DNA of 64,000 nt from assembly GCF_001403735.1 (NCBI RefSeq), contig NZ_CXPG01000020.1, positions 248,001 to 312,000 on the forward strand, given 5' to 3'. Positions 56,199 to 64,000 of the stretch are shown piece after piece (position 1 is the first letter of the stretch; the number at the start of each line of letters is the position of its first letter). A model generated the notes under the pieces. That model ran no database searches, was not told where the DNA came from, and saw only the letters and a list, made by a program, of their open reading frames with translations. The position numbers and the translations under genes were made by a program. This DNA is from Jannaschia rubra (lineage in GTDB: Bacteria; Pseudomonadota; Alphaproteobacteria; Rhodobacterales; Rhodobacteraceae).

Positions 56199-56666
56199 AT
56201 GCGAACCCTGAGGGATCTGATGGCCACGCATACGCGCGACGGTCGCCTCGACTGGATCGGCCTGCGTCCCGCGCGCCGCGAACCGATGGTCCCGGTCGAC
56301 CGTGCCGAGGTGGAGGAGCGGGGCCTTTCCGCCGACCGGCATCCCAGCCCCGGCAAGCGCGCCGTGACGCTGATCCAGTCCGAACACCTGCCGGTGATCG
56401 GCGCGCTCTGCGCCGGGCCTGTTACACCGGAAAACCTCCGCCGCAACCTTGTCGTCTCGGGCATCAACCTCGCGGCGTTGCGCGGCGGCGACATCCGCAT
56501 CGGCACCTGTGTCCTGCATCTGGAAGGCCCCTGCGCGCCCTGTTCGCGGATGGAGGAGACACTGGGCGGGGGCGGGTATTCCGCCGTTCGCCACCATGGC
56601 GGCTGGTGCGCGTCGGTCGTGCGTCCGGGCACCGTTGCGCTGGGCGATCCGGTGGTCCCGGCATGA
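56199..56666 (+). CDS. MOSC-domain protein
   Basis: A 155-residue protein of the MOSC family (molybdenum-cofactor sulfurase C-terminal fold), related to YiiM/YuaD and the mARC C-terminus. It has the conserved CxxC-containing segment LEGPCAPCSRMEETLG, RHHGGWCASVVRPGTVALGDPV at the end, and LIQSEHLPVI and NLRRNLVVSGINLAAL in the middle. Members are thought to bind the molybdenum cofactor or handle sulfur, or to detoxify N-hydroxylated bases; the role here is undetermined. It starts 23 bases after msrC and overlaps the GNAT gene by four bases. Confidence 0.87.
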   Translation: MRTLRDLMATHTRDGRLDWIGLRPARREPMVPVDRAEVEERGLSADRHPSPGKRAVTLIQSEHLPVIGALCAGPVTPENLRRNLVVSGINLAALRGGDIRIGTCVLHLEGPCAPCSRMEETLGGGGYSAVRHHGGWCASVVRPGTVALGDPVVPA

Positions 56667-57163
56667 TCCGGCGAGCGACCCCCGCCGACCGGCAGGCGAT
56701 CCGCGACCTGCATCTGGCGTCCTGGCGCGATAGTTACGGGGCGGAACTGCCGGCGGACTACATGGCGGACGGGCTGGCGCGCGACATGGACGCGAAGTGG
56801 GCGGCGCGCAGTTTCGACAGACCGGAGCTGACGCTGGTGGCCTATACCGACACCGAACTCACCGGCTTCGCCTGCGCGATTCTCGACCGCGATCCGCCGC
56901 TGATCGACAACCTGCACATCCGGCCGGAGCTTCGGGGCGGCGGGACGGGCGGCAAGCTGCTTCTGGCGATGAAGGTCGCGCTGCGGCAAGCGGGGTTCGA
57001 CCGCGCCTATCTGACCGTGCTGGAATCGAACCCGCGGGCACGGGCCTTCTATCTGTCGCACGGAGGCATCGACGAAGGCCCGGTCGAGGACGTGATGGTG
57101 GGCCGCAGGGTGCGCGCCCGGCGCATCGGCTTCGATCTTCAAACCCGCGACGGGATGGGGTAG
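56663..57163 (+). CDS. GNAT N-acetyltransferase
   Basis: A 166-residue acetyltransferase with the Acetyltransf_1 pattern. MIRRATPADRQAIRDLHLASWRDSYGAELP opens it, LIDNLHIRPELRGGGTGGKLLLAM at about 80-103 holds the acetyl-CoA loop, and AYLTVLESNPRARAFYLSHGG is the C-terminal motif. ATGA is shared with the MOSC stop, so the pair is translationally coupled. Substrate unknown. It belongs to a different GNAT branch from the three copies near ffh. Confidence 0.88.
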   Translation: MIRRATPADRQAIRDLHLASWRDSYGAELPADYMADGLARDMDAKWAARSFDRPELTLVAYTDTELTGFACAILDRDPPLIDNLHIRPELRGGGTGGKLLLAMKVALRQAGFDRAYLTVLESNPRARAFYLSHGGIDEGPVEDVMVGRRVRARRIGFDLQTRDGMG

Positions 57164-57192
57164 GCGGGCGCGACACTTCCGATAGGCGCGAC

Positions 57193-59583
57193 ATGAAATT
57201 CACCCTCTCCTGGCTCAAACGGCATCTCGACACCTCCGCCTCGGTCGATGAGATCGCCGAGACGCTGACCGACCTCGGGCTGGAGGTCGAGGGCGTGGAG
57301 GATCGCGCCGCCCGGCTGCGGGACTTTACCATCGGCAAGGTCCTGTCGGACGAGAAGCATCCCGATGCCGACCGCCTGAAGGTCTGCCAGGTCGAGACGT
57401 CGGACGGGGTCCAGCAGATCATCTGCGGCGCGCCCAACGCGCGCGCGGGCATAACCGTCGTCGTGGCGAAGCCAGGCGTCTATGTGCCCGGCATCGACAC
57501 CACCATCGGCGTGGGCCGCATCCGGGGCATCGAGAGCTTCGGCATGATGGCGTCCGAGCGGGAACTGGAACTGTCGGACGAACACGACGGCATCATCGAA
57601 CTGCCCTCGGGCAAGGTGGGCCAGCGGTTCACCGACTGGCTGGCCGAGAACGACCCCGCCAAGGTCGATCCGGTGATCGAGATCGCCATCACCCCCAACC
57701 GCCCCGATGCCCTGGGCGTGCGCGGTATCGCGCGCGATCTGGCCGCGCGCGGTTTGGGCACGCTGAAGCCGCTGCCCGCGCCCAAGGTGGACGGCACCTT
57801 CGACAGCCCCGTCACCGTGACAATCGACGACGATACCAAGGACGGCTGCCCCGTCTTCGCGCTGCGGATGATCCGGGGCGTCAGAAACGGCCCGAGCCCG
57901 CGGTGGTTGCAGGACTACCTGCGCGCCATCGGGCTGCGGCCGATCAGCTTCCTCGTGGATGTCACCAACTGGTTCACCCATGACCTGAACCGCCCGCTGC
58001 ACGTCTTCGACGCCGACGCGGTGCGGGGCAACCTGCGTGTCCACCGCGCGGCGGGGGGCGAGACGATCGCGGCGCTTGACGACAGGACCTACACCTTCCC
58101 CGAAGGCGCCATGGTGATTTCCGACGCGACCGGTCCCGAGAGCATCGCAGGCATCATGGGCGGCGCCGGGACGGGCGTGACCGAAGACACCGTGAACGTG
58201 TTGGTGGAAAGCGCCTGGTGGGACCCTGTGCAGATCGCGCTGACCGGGCGGGCGCTGAAGATCAACTCCGACGCGCGCTACCGCTTCGAGCGCGGGGCCG
58301 ATCCGGCCTTCACGCCGGAGGGGCTGGACCATGCGACCGCCATGATCCTGGAGCATGCGGGCGGCGAGGCGTCGCACGCCGTCATCGCCGGCGCGGTGCC
58401 CGACACGTCGCGGGCGTACCGCCTCGACACCGACCGGATCGAAAGCCTGGTGGGCATGTCCATCCCGGCCGAGACGCAGCGCGCCACGCTGACCGCGCTG
58501 GGCTTCACGCTCGACGGCGACATGGCGCAGGTTCCGTCCTGGCGGCCCGACGTGCAGGGAGAGGCCGACCTGGTCGAGGAGGTGGCGCGCATTGCCTCGC
58601 TCACCCGGCTGGAGGGGCGGCCGATGACGCGGGCGCCGGGTGTCCTGCGCCCCGTCCTGACGCCGGCGCAGGACCGCGAGCGGATCGCGCGGCGCACGGC
58701 GGCCAGCCTCGGCTACGACGAATGCGTGACCTATTCCTTCATCGACAGCGCTTCCGCCGCGCTGTTCGACGGGGGCACCGACGCGACGCGGCTGGAAAAC
58801 CCGATTTCGACCGACATGAGCCACCTGCGCCCCGCGCTGCTGCCCGGCCTGTTGCAGGCGGCGGCCCGGAACCAGGCGCGGGGGATGGCCGATCTGGCGC
58901 TGTTCGAACTGGGCGCCGCCTTCCATGGGGGGGAACCGGGCGAGCAGCGGCAGATGCTGTCGGGCATCTTGACCGGCCACTCCGGCCCCCGGTCCGTCCA
59001 CGGCGACCGGCGAGCGGTCGATGTCTTCGACGCCAAGGCCGATGCCGAAGCGGTGCTCGCGGCCATCGGCGCGCCCGCCTCGGCGCAGGTCCTGCGCGGG
59101 GCGGCGGACTGGTGGCATCCCGGGCGGTCGGGCCGCATCTGCCTAGGCCCGAAGAAGGTGCTGGCCGTCTTCGGTGAGTTGCACCCCCGCGTGCTTCGGG
59201 CGATGGGCGTGAAGGGCACGGTCGTTGGCTTTACCGTCTTTCCGGGCGAGGTGCCCCTGCCGCGCAGCACCGGCAGCGCCCGCGGGCCGCTTGCGCTGTC
59301 GGGCTTTCAGGCGGTGGAACGGGATTTTGCCTTCGTCGTTGCCCCCGAGGTCGAGGCGCAGACGCTGGTGAACGCCGCGCGGGGGGTCGACAAGGCGCTG
59401 ATCGCGGATGTGCGGGTGTTCGACCAGTTCGTCGGCGGATCGCTGGGCGAGGCGAAGTCGCTGGCATTGACGGTGCGTTTGCAACCTACGCAGGCCACCC
59501 TGACCGACAAGGAAATCGAGGCGGTCAGCACCCGCATCGTGGACAAGGTTGTTCAGGCGACGGGCGGCAGGCTGCGGGGCTGA
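57193..59583 (+). CDS. pheT: Phenylalanine-tRNA ligase beta subunit
   Basis: The 796-residue large subunit of the (alpha-beta)2 synthetase; it binds tRNA and edits mischarged tyrosine. In order: tRNA-binding OB fold at about 40-150 (FTIGKVLSDEKHPDADRLKVCQVET), B3/B4 editing domain (about 210-380, FLVDVTNWFTHDLNRPLHVFDADAV), B5 domain (about 400-475), catalytic-like core (GYDECVTYSFIDS, NPISTDMSHLRPALLPGLL) and C-terminal ferredoxin-fold anticodon-binding domain (about 700-796). pheS is not immediately upstream; the GNAT gene ends 29 bases before. Confidence 0.97.
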   Translation: MKFTLSWLKRHLDTSASVDEIAETLTDLGLEVEGVEDRAARLRDFTIGKVLSDEKHPDADRLKVCQVETSDGVQQIICGAPNARAGITVVVAKPGVYVPGIDTTIGVGRIRGIESFGMMASERELELSDEHDGIIELPSGKVGQRFTDWLAENDPAKVDPVIEIAITPNRPDALGVRGIARDLAARGLGTLKPLPAPKVDGTFDSPVTVTIDDDTKDGCPVFALRMIRGVRNGPSPRWLQDYLRAIGLRPISFLVDVTNWFTHDLNRPLHVFDADAVRGNLRVHRAAGGETIAALDDRTYTFPEGAMVISDATGPESIAGIMGGAGTGVTEDTVNVLVESAWWDPVQIALTGRALKINSDARYRFERGADPAFTPEGLDHATAMILEHAGGEASHAVIAGAVPDTSRAYRLDTDRIESLVGMSIPAETQRATLTALGFTLDGDMAQVPSWRPDVQGEADLVEEVARIASLTRLEGRPMTRAPGVLRPVLTPAQDRERIARRTAASLGYDECVTYSFIDSASAALFDGGTDATRLENPISTDMSHLRPALLPGLLQAAARNQARGMADLALFELGAAFHGGEPGEQRQMLSGILTGHSGPRSVHGDRRAVDVFDAKADAEAVLAAIGAPASAQVLRGAADWWHPGRSGRICLGPKKVLAVFGELHPRVLRAMGVKGTVVGFTVFPGEVPLPRSTGSARGPLALSGFQAVERDFAFVVAPEVEAQTLVNAARGVDKALIADVRVFDQFVGGSLGEAKSLALTVRLQPTQATLTDKEIEAVSTRIVDKVVQATGGRLRG

Positions 59584-59595
59584 CGGCACGGCGGC

Positions 59596-60639
59596 TCAGA
59601 TGATCTCATCCTCGTCGAACATCGGGTCGTCGGCGATCTGCGCGCTCAGGTCGTCGACGGCGGTCTCCGCCCGCGCGACCGAGGCGACGCGCGCCAGGTG
59701 AAACACCGCGTCGCCCTCGTTGACGACGGGCATGACCGCGCGGCCCACGATGATGCCGTCGAAGGGGGCCGTGATTTCGCGCTCCTGACGGCCGAAGGGG
59801 TCGGATACGGCGGCGAGCGCCGCGCCCTGGCTCACCACGTCTCCGTCGCCGCGCCAGGTCCGCAAAAGGCCGCCGGCGGGCGCGCGCAGCCATCTCGACG
59901 AGGTGCAGACCTGCGACGGTGTCTTTGCCGCGGCGATCCCGCGTCCGCCGATCATGCCCTTGTAGCGGAGCACGCGCAGGATGCCCGCGACCCCGGCCCT
60001 GACCGAGTATTCGTCGAACCGCAGCCCTTCGCCCGCCTCGTAGAGCAGGACGTCGCGCCCCATGTCGCGCGCCGCGCCGCGCAGGCTGCCGTCGCGGAGG
60101 GGGGACTTCAGGATGACGGGCGCGCCGAAGACCTGTGCCAGATCCATCGTCACCGCATTGTCGGGCGAGATGCGGATCTGCGGCAGGTTGGTGCGGTGGA
60201 CCGCCGCCGAATGAAGGTCGATGCCCAGATCGCTGCGCGCCACGATTTCGGTCAGGAACAGATGCGCCAACCGCGCGGCAAGCGACCCGCCGGGCGAGCC
60301 GGGAAACGAACGGTTCAGGTCGCGCCGGTCGGGCAGATAGCGCGAGTGGTTCATGAAACCGAAGGCGTTGACGATTGGAATGACCAGAAGGGTGCCCCGC
60401 AGCCCGCGCAACTGCGACGCGCGCAGCAGGCGTCGCACGATCTCCACGCCGATCACCTCGTCCCCGTGGATGCCCGCGCTGACGAAGACGGTGGGGCCGT
60501 CGCGGCGGCCATGGATGACCTCGACCGACATCGACACCGGCGTGTGGTCCGACAGGTGGCTGACCGGCAGGTCGACCGTCCCCCGCGTGCCCGCGGGCAC
60601 GACAGCCGGGCCCAGCGTGAAGTCCTGCCGTGCGGGCAT
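59596..60639 (-). CDS. Succinylglutamate desuccinylase/aspartoacylase-family protein
   Basis: A 347-residue zinc hydrolase-like protein of the AstE/AspA family (M14-type fold). Zinc ligands appear in VSAGIHGDEVIGVEIV (His and Glu near residue 57) and in LGIDLHSAAVHRTNLPQI. LRGTLLVIPIVNAFGFMNHSRYLPDRRDLNRSFPG is a strong family signature. The C-terminal barrel (about 260-330, ITAPFDGIIVGRAVMPVVNEGDAVFHLA) resembles a biotinyl-like fold. Its ATG shares a base with the rimK stop (TGATG), so it likely acts on or undoes a product of the RimK-type ligase. The substrate is unknown. Confidence 0.9.
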   Translation of the reverse strand: MPARQDFTLGPAVVPAGTRGTVDLPVSHLSDHTPVSMSVEVIHGRRDGPTVFVSAGIHGDEVIGVEIVRRLLRASQLRGLRGTLLVIPIVNAFGFMNHSRYLPDRRDLNRSFPGSPGGSLAARLAHLFLTEIVARSDLGIDLHSAAVHRTNLPQIRISPDNAVTMDLAQVFGAPVILKSPLRDGSLRGAARDMGRDVLLYEAGEGLRFDEYSVRAGVAGILRVLRYKGMIGGRGIAAAKTPSQVCTSSRWLRAPAGGLLRTWRGDGDVVSQGAALAAVSDPFGRQEREITAPFDGIIVGRAVMPVVNEGDAVFHLARVASVARAETAVDDLSAQIADDPMFDEDEII

Positions 60640-61544
60640 CAGCCCTTGCCCTTGGTCTTGGTCGCGCCGGGTTTCGCATTCTTTTCCAGATGCTCGATGA
60701 TGCGTCCCGCGACGTCGAGGCCGGTGGCCTTCTCGACCCCTTCGAGACCGGGCGAGGAGTTGACCTCCATCACCACGGGCCCATGGTTCGACCGCAGCAT
60801 GTCCACCCCGCAGACGGCAAGCCCCATGGATTTCGCCGCCCGGATCGCGGTCGAGCGTTCCTCCGGCGACAGCTTGATCACCTGCGCCGATCCGCCCCGG
60901 TGCAGGTTCGACCGGAAATCGCCTTCGGCCCCCGTCCGCTTCATCGCGGCGATGACCTTGCCCCCCACCACGATGGCGCGGATGTCGGTGCCGCCCGATT
61001 CCTTGATGAACTCCTGCAACAGGATGTTGACGCCTGCGCCGCGGAACGCCTCCACGACCGACTTGGCCGACCGCTTGGTGTCGGCCAGCACCACGCCGAT
61101 GCCCTGCGTCCCCTCCAGGAGCTTGATGACCACCGGCGCGCCGCCCGCAAGCTCCAGCACCTCCTCGGTCTGCTTCGGGTCATGGGCGAAGGTCGTCACC
61201 GGCAGGCCGATCCCGTCGCGCGCCAGAAGCTGCATCGACCGCAGCTTGTCCCGCGACCGGCCGATGGCGACGCTTTCGTTGAGGGGATAGACGCCCATCA
61301 TCTCGAACTGGCGCAGCACGGCGAGGCCGTAGAACGTCACCGACGCGCCGATGCGGGGGATGACGGCGTCGAAGCCTTCGAGTTTCTCGCCGTTGTAGTA
61401 GATTTCGGGACGCCGGCTGGCGATGTTCATGTAGCAGCGCAGCGTGTTGACGATATGCAGTTCATGCCCCCGCGCCTCGGCCGCTTCCTTCAGGCGCCGG
61501 TGAGAGTAGAGACCCGCGTTCCGGGCCAGCATCGCGATCTTCAT
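60639..61544 (-). CDS. rimK: RimK-family ATP-grasp ligase
   Basis: A 301-residue ATP-grasp enzyme. RimK adds glutamate residues to the C-terminus of ribosomal protein S6 or makes poly-glutamate; relatives ligate amino acids to other acceptors. The core is [74 protein letters not shown] and [32 protein letters not shown] with the metal-binding Glu and Asn. The last 15 residues are lysine-rich ([14 protein letters not shown]). It overlaps the RimB-like gene by four bases and the aspartoacylase-like gene by one. Confidence 0.92.
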   Translation of the reverse strand: MKIAMLARNAGLYSHRRLKEAAEARGHELHIVNTLRCYMNIASRRPEIYYNGEKLEGFDAVIPRIGASVTFYGLAVLRQFEMMGVYPLNESVAIGRSRDKLRSMQLLARDGIGLPVTTFAHDPKQTEEVLELAGGAPVVIKLLEGTQGIGVVLADTKRSAKSVVEAFRGAGVNILLQEFIKESGGTDIRAIVVGGKVIAAMKRTGAEGDFRSNLHRGGSAQVIKLSPEERSTAIRAAKSMGLAVCGVDMLRSNHGPVVMEVNSSPGLEGVEKATGLDVAGRIIEHLEKNAKPGATKTKGKG

Positions 61545-62008
61545 GAAAGGTCCCTTTCCCGCCCGGCGGGCGGCGTTGCCGGCTTCTGCCGGAGCTTGAC
61601 GCGGCGGGTATGGACCGCGACGTTATGTGCGCTGAGCGCGGTGCGGCCCACGATCATGGCGCTTCGCATATTCGCGCGGTCGGCCAGCGACAGGTCGATG
61701 CGCCAGCGGTGTCCCGCGATCAGAAGATCCGTCCGGATCACGATGCGGTCCTCGGGAACGCCGCTGGTGTTCTTGATCGACCGGATGTCGTGGACCGGAT
61801 GTTCGGTCACGACGCGGCCCTTCGTGCCGTCGTGCTGGACGCGGAACCGGACCCATCGGGCACCGTCCCGCTCGAACGTCTCGATCCGGTCGGCATGCAG
61901 TGCCGAGGTGCGCGCCCCGGTGTCCACCTTGGCCTTGATGTCGTGCAGCCCGAGCCCCGGCAGGCTCACCCGCTCCATCCAGCCGACGACGATCAGTTCC
62001 TTCGGCAC
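61541..62008 (-). CDS. RimB-like retropepsin-type protease (ATP-dependent zinc protease family)
   Basis: A 155-residue protein of PF05618, a retropepsin-like aspartic-protease fold despite its zinc-protease name. [41 protein letters not shown] carries the [11 protein letters not shown] active motif near residue 30. In Pseudomonas RimB acts with RimK to trim poly-glutamate on S6. GTG 62008, just before the family N-terminus and with GGGGGACGG upstream, is preferred over ATG 62047. It is the first gene of the operon with rimK and the aspartoacylase-like gene. Confidence 0.85.
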   Translation of the reverse strand: MPKELIVVGWMERVSLPGLGLHDIKAKVDTGARTSALHADRIETFERDGARWVRFRVQHDGTKGRVVTEHPVHDIRSIKNTSGVPEDRIVIRTDLLIAGHRWRIDLSLADRANMRSAMIVGRTALSAHNVAVHTRRVKLRQKPATPPAGRERDLS

Positions 62009-62081
62009 GTCCCGTCCCCCTGCTGGCGCCTCGCGCGCCCGGCCCATCTAGCCGATGCGCCGGGTCCGGGGGAAGGGAGGT

Positions 62082-63239
62082 TCAGCCATAGTCGCGGCGG
62101 TCGTCGATGACCTTGCCGTCATTGGGCAGGTCGTCGACCCGCTCGACCCGTCCCTTGAGCTTCAGCAGATCCGCGATCGAGGCGGCCCAAGCGCCCTCGT
62201 CGCCCCCCTCCGCCGTGACCTGGACGGTCATCGCGTCCATCTCGCCCTCGCGGTCCACGACGACGCGGGCGGCGCGGATCTCGGGGTGACGGGCGACCAG
62301 CGCCGCCACCTGCTCGGGACGCACGAACATGCCCTTGATCTTGGCGGTCTGGTCGGCCCGCCCCATCCATCCCCGGATGCGCCCGTTGGTCCGGCCGCAG
62401 GGCGAGACGCCGGGCATCATCGCCGAAAGGTCGCCCGTCGCGAAACGGATCAGCGGGTAGTCGGGGTTCAGCGTGGTGACGACGACCTCGCCCACCTCGC
62501 CCTCGGGCAGGGGGTCGCCGGTTCCGGGGCGCACGATCTCGACGATGACACCCTCGTCGAGGATCATTCCCTCCATCGCCGGGGATTCGTAGGCGACGTT
62601 GCCGAGGTCGGCAGTGGCATAGCATTGCAGCGTGGCGATGCCCCGGTCCGCGTATTCCTTGCGCAGGCTGGGAAACAGCGCGCCGCCGCCCACGGCCGCG
62701 CGGGTGAACGACAGGTCCACCCCCGACTCGTCGGCGCGGTCGAGGATCACCTTCAGGTAGTCCGGCGTCCCCGCATAGGCCGTGCAGCCGATGTCGCGCG
62801 CGGCGCGCACCTGCAGGTCGGTCTGACCGGTTCCGGCCGGCAAAACGCGCGCGCCCACCGCCCGCGCGCCGTTCTCGAAGATATGGCCCGCCGGGGTCAG
62901 GTGATAGCCGAAGCAGTTCTGCACAACGTCCGAAGGGCCGATGCCGCAGGCGTGCAGGAACCGCCCCATGCGCCACCAGTCATGGGTGGTCCCGCCGGGT
63001 TCATAGATCGGACCGGGGGACTGGAACACATGGGCCACGGGGCCGACGTGCATGCCCCCGAAGGGCGGGTTCGCCGCCTGTCGCGCCGACAGGTCGGATT
63101 TCCGCAGCACCGGCAGGCGCGACAGGTCCGACAGGTCGCGCAGGTCGGCCGTGACCCCGCCGAGCGCCCGAAGCGCCGCGAGCTGCGCCGCGTGACGCTC
63201 GTCGGAGGAGCGGGTTTCCAGGTCGTCGAAATGGCTCAT
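62082..63239 (-). CDS. Phenylacetate-CoA ligase-like adenylate-forming enzyme
   Basis: A 385-residue member of the PaaK-like branch of AMP-forming ligases, shorter than typical PaaK (about 430). RLPVLRKSDLSARQAANPPFGGM opens it. The region corresponding to the nucleotide loop is degenerate (VFQSPGPIYEPGGTTHDWWRM), while YPLIRFATGDLSAMMPG, RIRGWMGRADQTAKIKGMFVRPEQV and the C-terminal lysine region (LPNDGKVIDDRRDY) are kept. It may activate an aromatic or other carboxylic acid. The ATG overlaps the stop of the App1-type gene by four bases. No phenylacetate pathway genes are nearby. Confidence 0.85.
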   Translation of the reverse strand: MSHFDDLETRSSDERHAAQLAALRALGGVTADLRDLSDLSRLPVLRKSDLSARQAANPPFGGMHVGPVAHVFQSPGPIYEPGGTTHDWWRMGRFLHACGIGPSDVVQNCFGYHLTPAGHIFENGARAVGARVLPAGTGQTDLQVRAARDIGCTAYAGTPDYLKVILDRADESGVDLSFTRAAVGGGALFPSLRKEYADRGIATLQCYATADLGNVAYESPAMEGMILDEGVIVEIVRPGTGDPLPEGEVGEVVVTTLNPDYPLIRFATGDLSAMMPGVSPCGRTNGRIRGWMGRADQTAKIKGMFVRPEQVAALVARHPEIRAARVVVDREGEMDAMTVQVTAEGGDEGAWAASIADLLKLKGRVERVDDLPNDGKVIDDRRDYG

Positions 63240-64000
63240 GTCGCGTCTCCGTCCTGCAGGTTCAGATAGTCCGCCGCCCCGTCGAAGGTCGGACCGTGGA
63301 AGCACGGAACGCCCGCCGCCTCGATCGCGGCGATGGCTTCCGCGTCGTCGTCGCTCGCGCCGGGCACCGGCTCCCGCAGGGCCACGCCCAGCACCCGGCC
63401 GGGGTGGCGCAGCACCGCGTCGCGATAGACGGTCGCGTCGTGCTGGCCCGTGTCGCCCAGAAGCCAGCAGGACAGGCCGGGGTTCGCGGCCAGGATCGCG
63501 TCGATGGCCGCGCCCTTGTGGTCGTGGTGGCTGTCGCCGATCCCATCGTCGCCCACGCCCAGGTCGCGCAGGAACATCGGCCCGCGCGGAACGCAGTTGA
63601 GCGCGAAGATCCCCTCCAGGAACCGGTGCAGGTTCCAGGGGCTGGACGAGACGTAGAAGACCGGGTTGACGTCGCCCCGCGTCAGCTGCCGCATCAGGGT
63701 CGCGGCATCCTCATGCACGCGACGGGTCAGGGCCGATCCGGTGAAGGTGGTCCAGAGGTTGCGGATCAGCGACTGCGCCCCCGTCTCGATCATCGTGTCG
63801 TCGACGTCTGATATCACGATCCATTCCGCCCGCGCCGGGGTCAGCCGCACGGGAAAGGCGATCTCGGTTCCGGGGTCGTCGTCGATGCGCACGGGGACGC
63901 CGGCCCAGGGGGCGCCGGCGGCGAAGTCGGCCGCTCCGGCCGCGACGGTCAGGGTGACATAGCCCTCGGCGTCGCTGACCGCACGCGTGCCGCCACCGGT
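63236..64000 (-). CDS. App1-family phosphatidate phosphatase-like protein, 5' end outside window
   Basis: The frame is open to the right edge, so the N-terminus is missing; 254 residues are visible. The App1 catalytic HAD-like motif is VISDVDDTMIETG (DxDxT) and is followed by FYVSSSPWNLHRFLEGI, FLRDLGVGDDGIGDSHHDHKGAAIDAIL and WLLGDTGQHDATVYRDAV, all family signatures (DUF2183). The yeast relative App1 dephosphorylates phosphatidate; the bacterial role is not established. The stretch before the DVDDT motif (SDAEGYVTLTV...PVRI) is the small beta-rich N-terminal domain. It is coupled to the PaaK-like gene by a 4-base overlap. Confidence 0.88.
   Translation of the reverse strand, partial: TGGGTRAVSDAEGYVTLTVAAGAADFAAGAPWAGVPVRIDDDPGTEIAFPVRLTPARAEWIVISDVDDTMIETGAQSLIRNLWTTFTGSALTRRVHEDAATLMRQLTRGDVNPVFYVSSSPWNLHRFLEGIFALNCVPRGPMFLRDLGVGDDGIGDSHHDHKGAAIDAILAANPGLSCWLLGDTGQHDATVYRDAVLRHPGRVLGVALREPVPGASDDDAEAIAAIEAAGVPCFHGPTFDGAADYLNLQDGDAT

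Overview
The window is high-GC chromosomal DNA from an alphaproteobacterium, most likely a member of the Rhodobacterales (Roseobacter/Paracoccus relatives). The evidence is a MipZ division-site ATPase, a dnaA-dnaN-recF-gyrB run, an imuA-imuB-dnaE2 cassette behind a GAAC-N7-GAAC LexA box, a serC leader RNA, a long-tailed ribosomal protein S16, and a TrmD with an N-terminal extension. Genes are tightly packed, often sharing 1 or 4 bases. I see no insertion sequence, prophage, CRISPR array, tRNA or rRNA. It reads as core genome with small accessory modules.

Layout. Bases 1-5200: the end of moeB, an amino-acid ABC binding protein and permease without an ATPase, and a complete glycine-betaine/proline-type ABC operon on the minus strand. 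Bases 5260-12470 (minus): a translation block read ffh, three GNAT acetyltransferases, chorismate mutase, rpsP, rimM, a DUF1328 membrane peptide, trmD, rplS, rpmE, then mipZ. Bases 12650-16160: azoreductase divergent from a LysR regulator, a multi-pass membrane protein, and an M19 dipeptidase that ends a peptide ABC operon (16150-21320). Bases 21430-24390: zinc uptake (znuB, znuC, zur, divergent znuA) around a perfect Zur box. Bases 24430-29960: SOS mutagenesis genes imuA, imuB and dnaE2. Bases 30130-36910: a 42-residue membrane peptide, then gyrB, recF, dnaN, dnaA and a rhodanese. Bases 37130-41640: rpsT, enoyl-CoA hydratase, mutM, ubiE and ubiB. Bases 41650-44410: a small flagellar island (flgD, fliK, rod-binding protein) plus a lytic transglycosylase lipoprotein. 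Bases 44585-50890: hspQ, a hybrid histidine kinase, asparaginase, an IalB-like exported protein, rlmN and a TauE/SafE permease. Bases 50880-54710: the whole phosphorylated serine pathway, with serB divergent from serC and serA. Bases 54760-64000: an anti-sigma/anti-anti-sigma pair, free methionine-R-sulfoxide reductase, MOSC and GNAT proteins, pheT, a RimK/RimB/aspartoacylase-like trio, and a phenylacetate-CoA ligase-like gene overlapping an App1-type phosphatase that runs off the right edge.

The most unusual observation is that serC and serA are one uninterrupted 926-codon reading frame behind a serC leader RNA, while a good Shine-Dalgarno and ATG for a separate SerA remain inside it. Next are a 14-bp hairpin that encloses both the ribosome-binding site and the start codon of trmD, a perfect dyad upstream of the hspQ promoter, three different GNAT genes chained by 4-base overlaps after ffh, and a short membrane-peptide gene between dnaE2 and gyrB. 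I found no clear multi-gene system of wholly unknown type.
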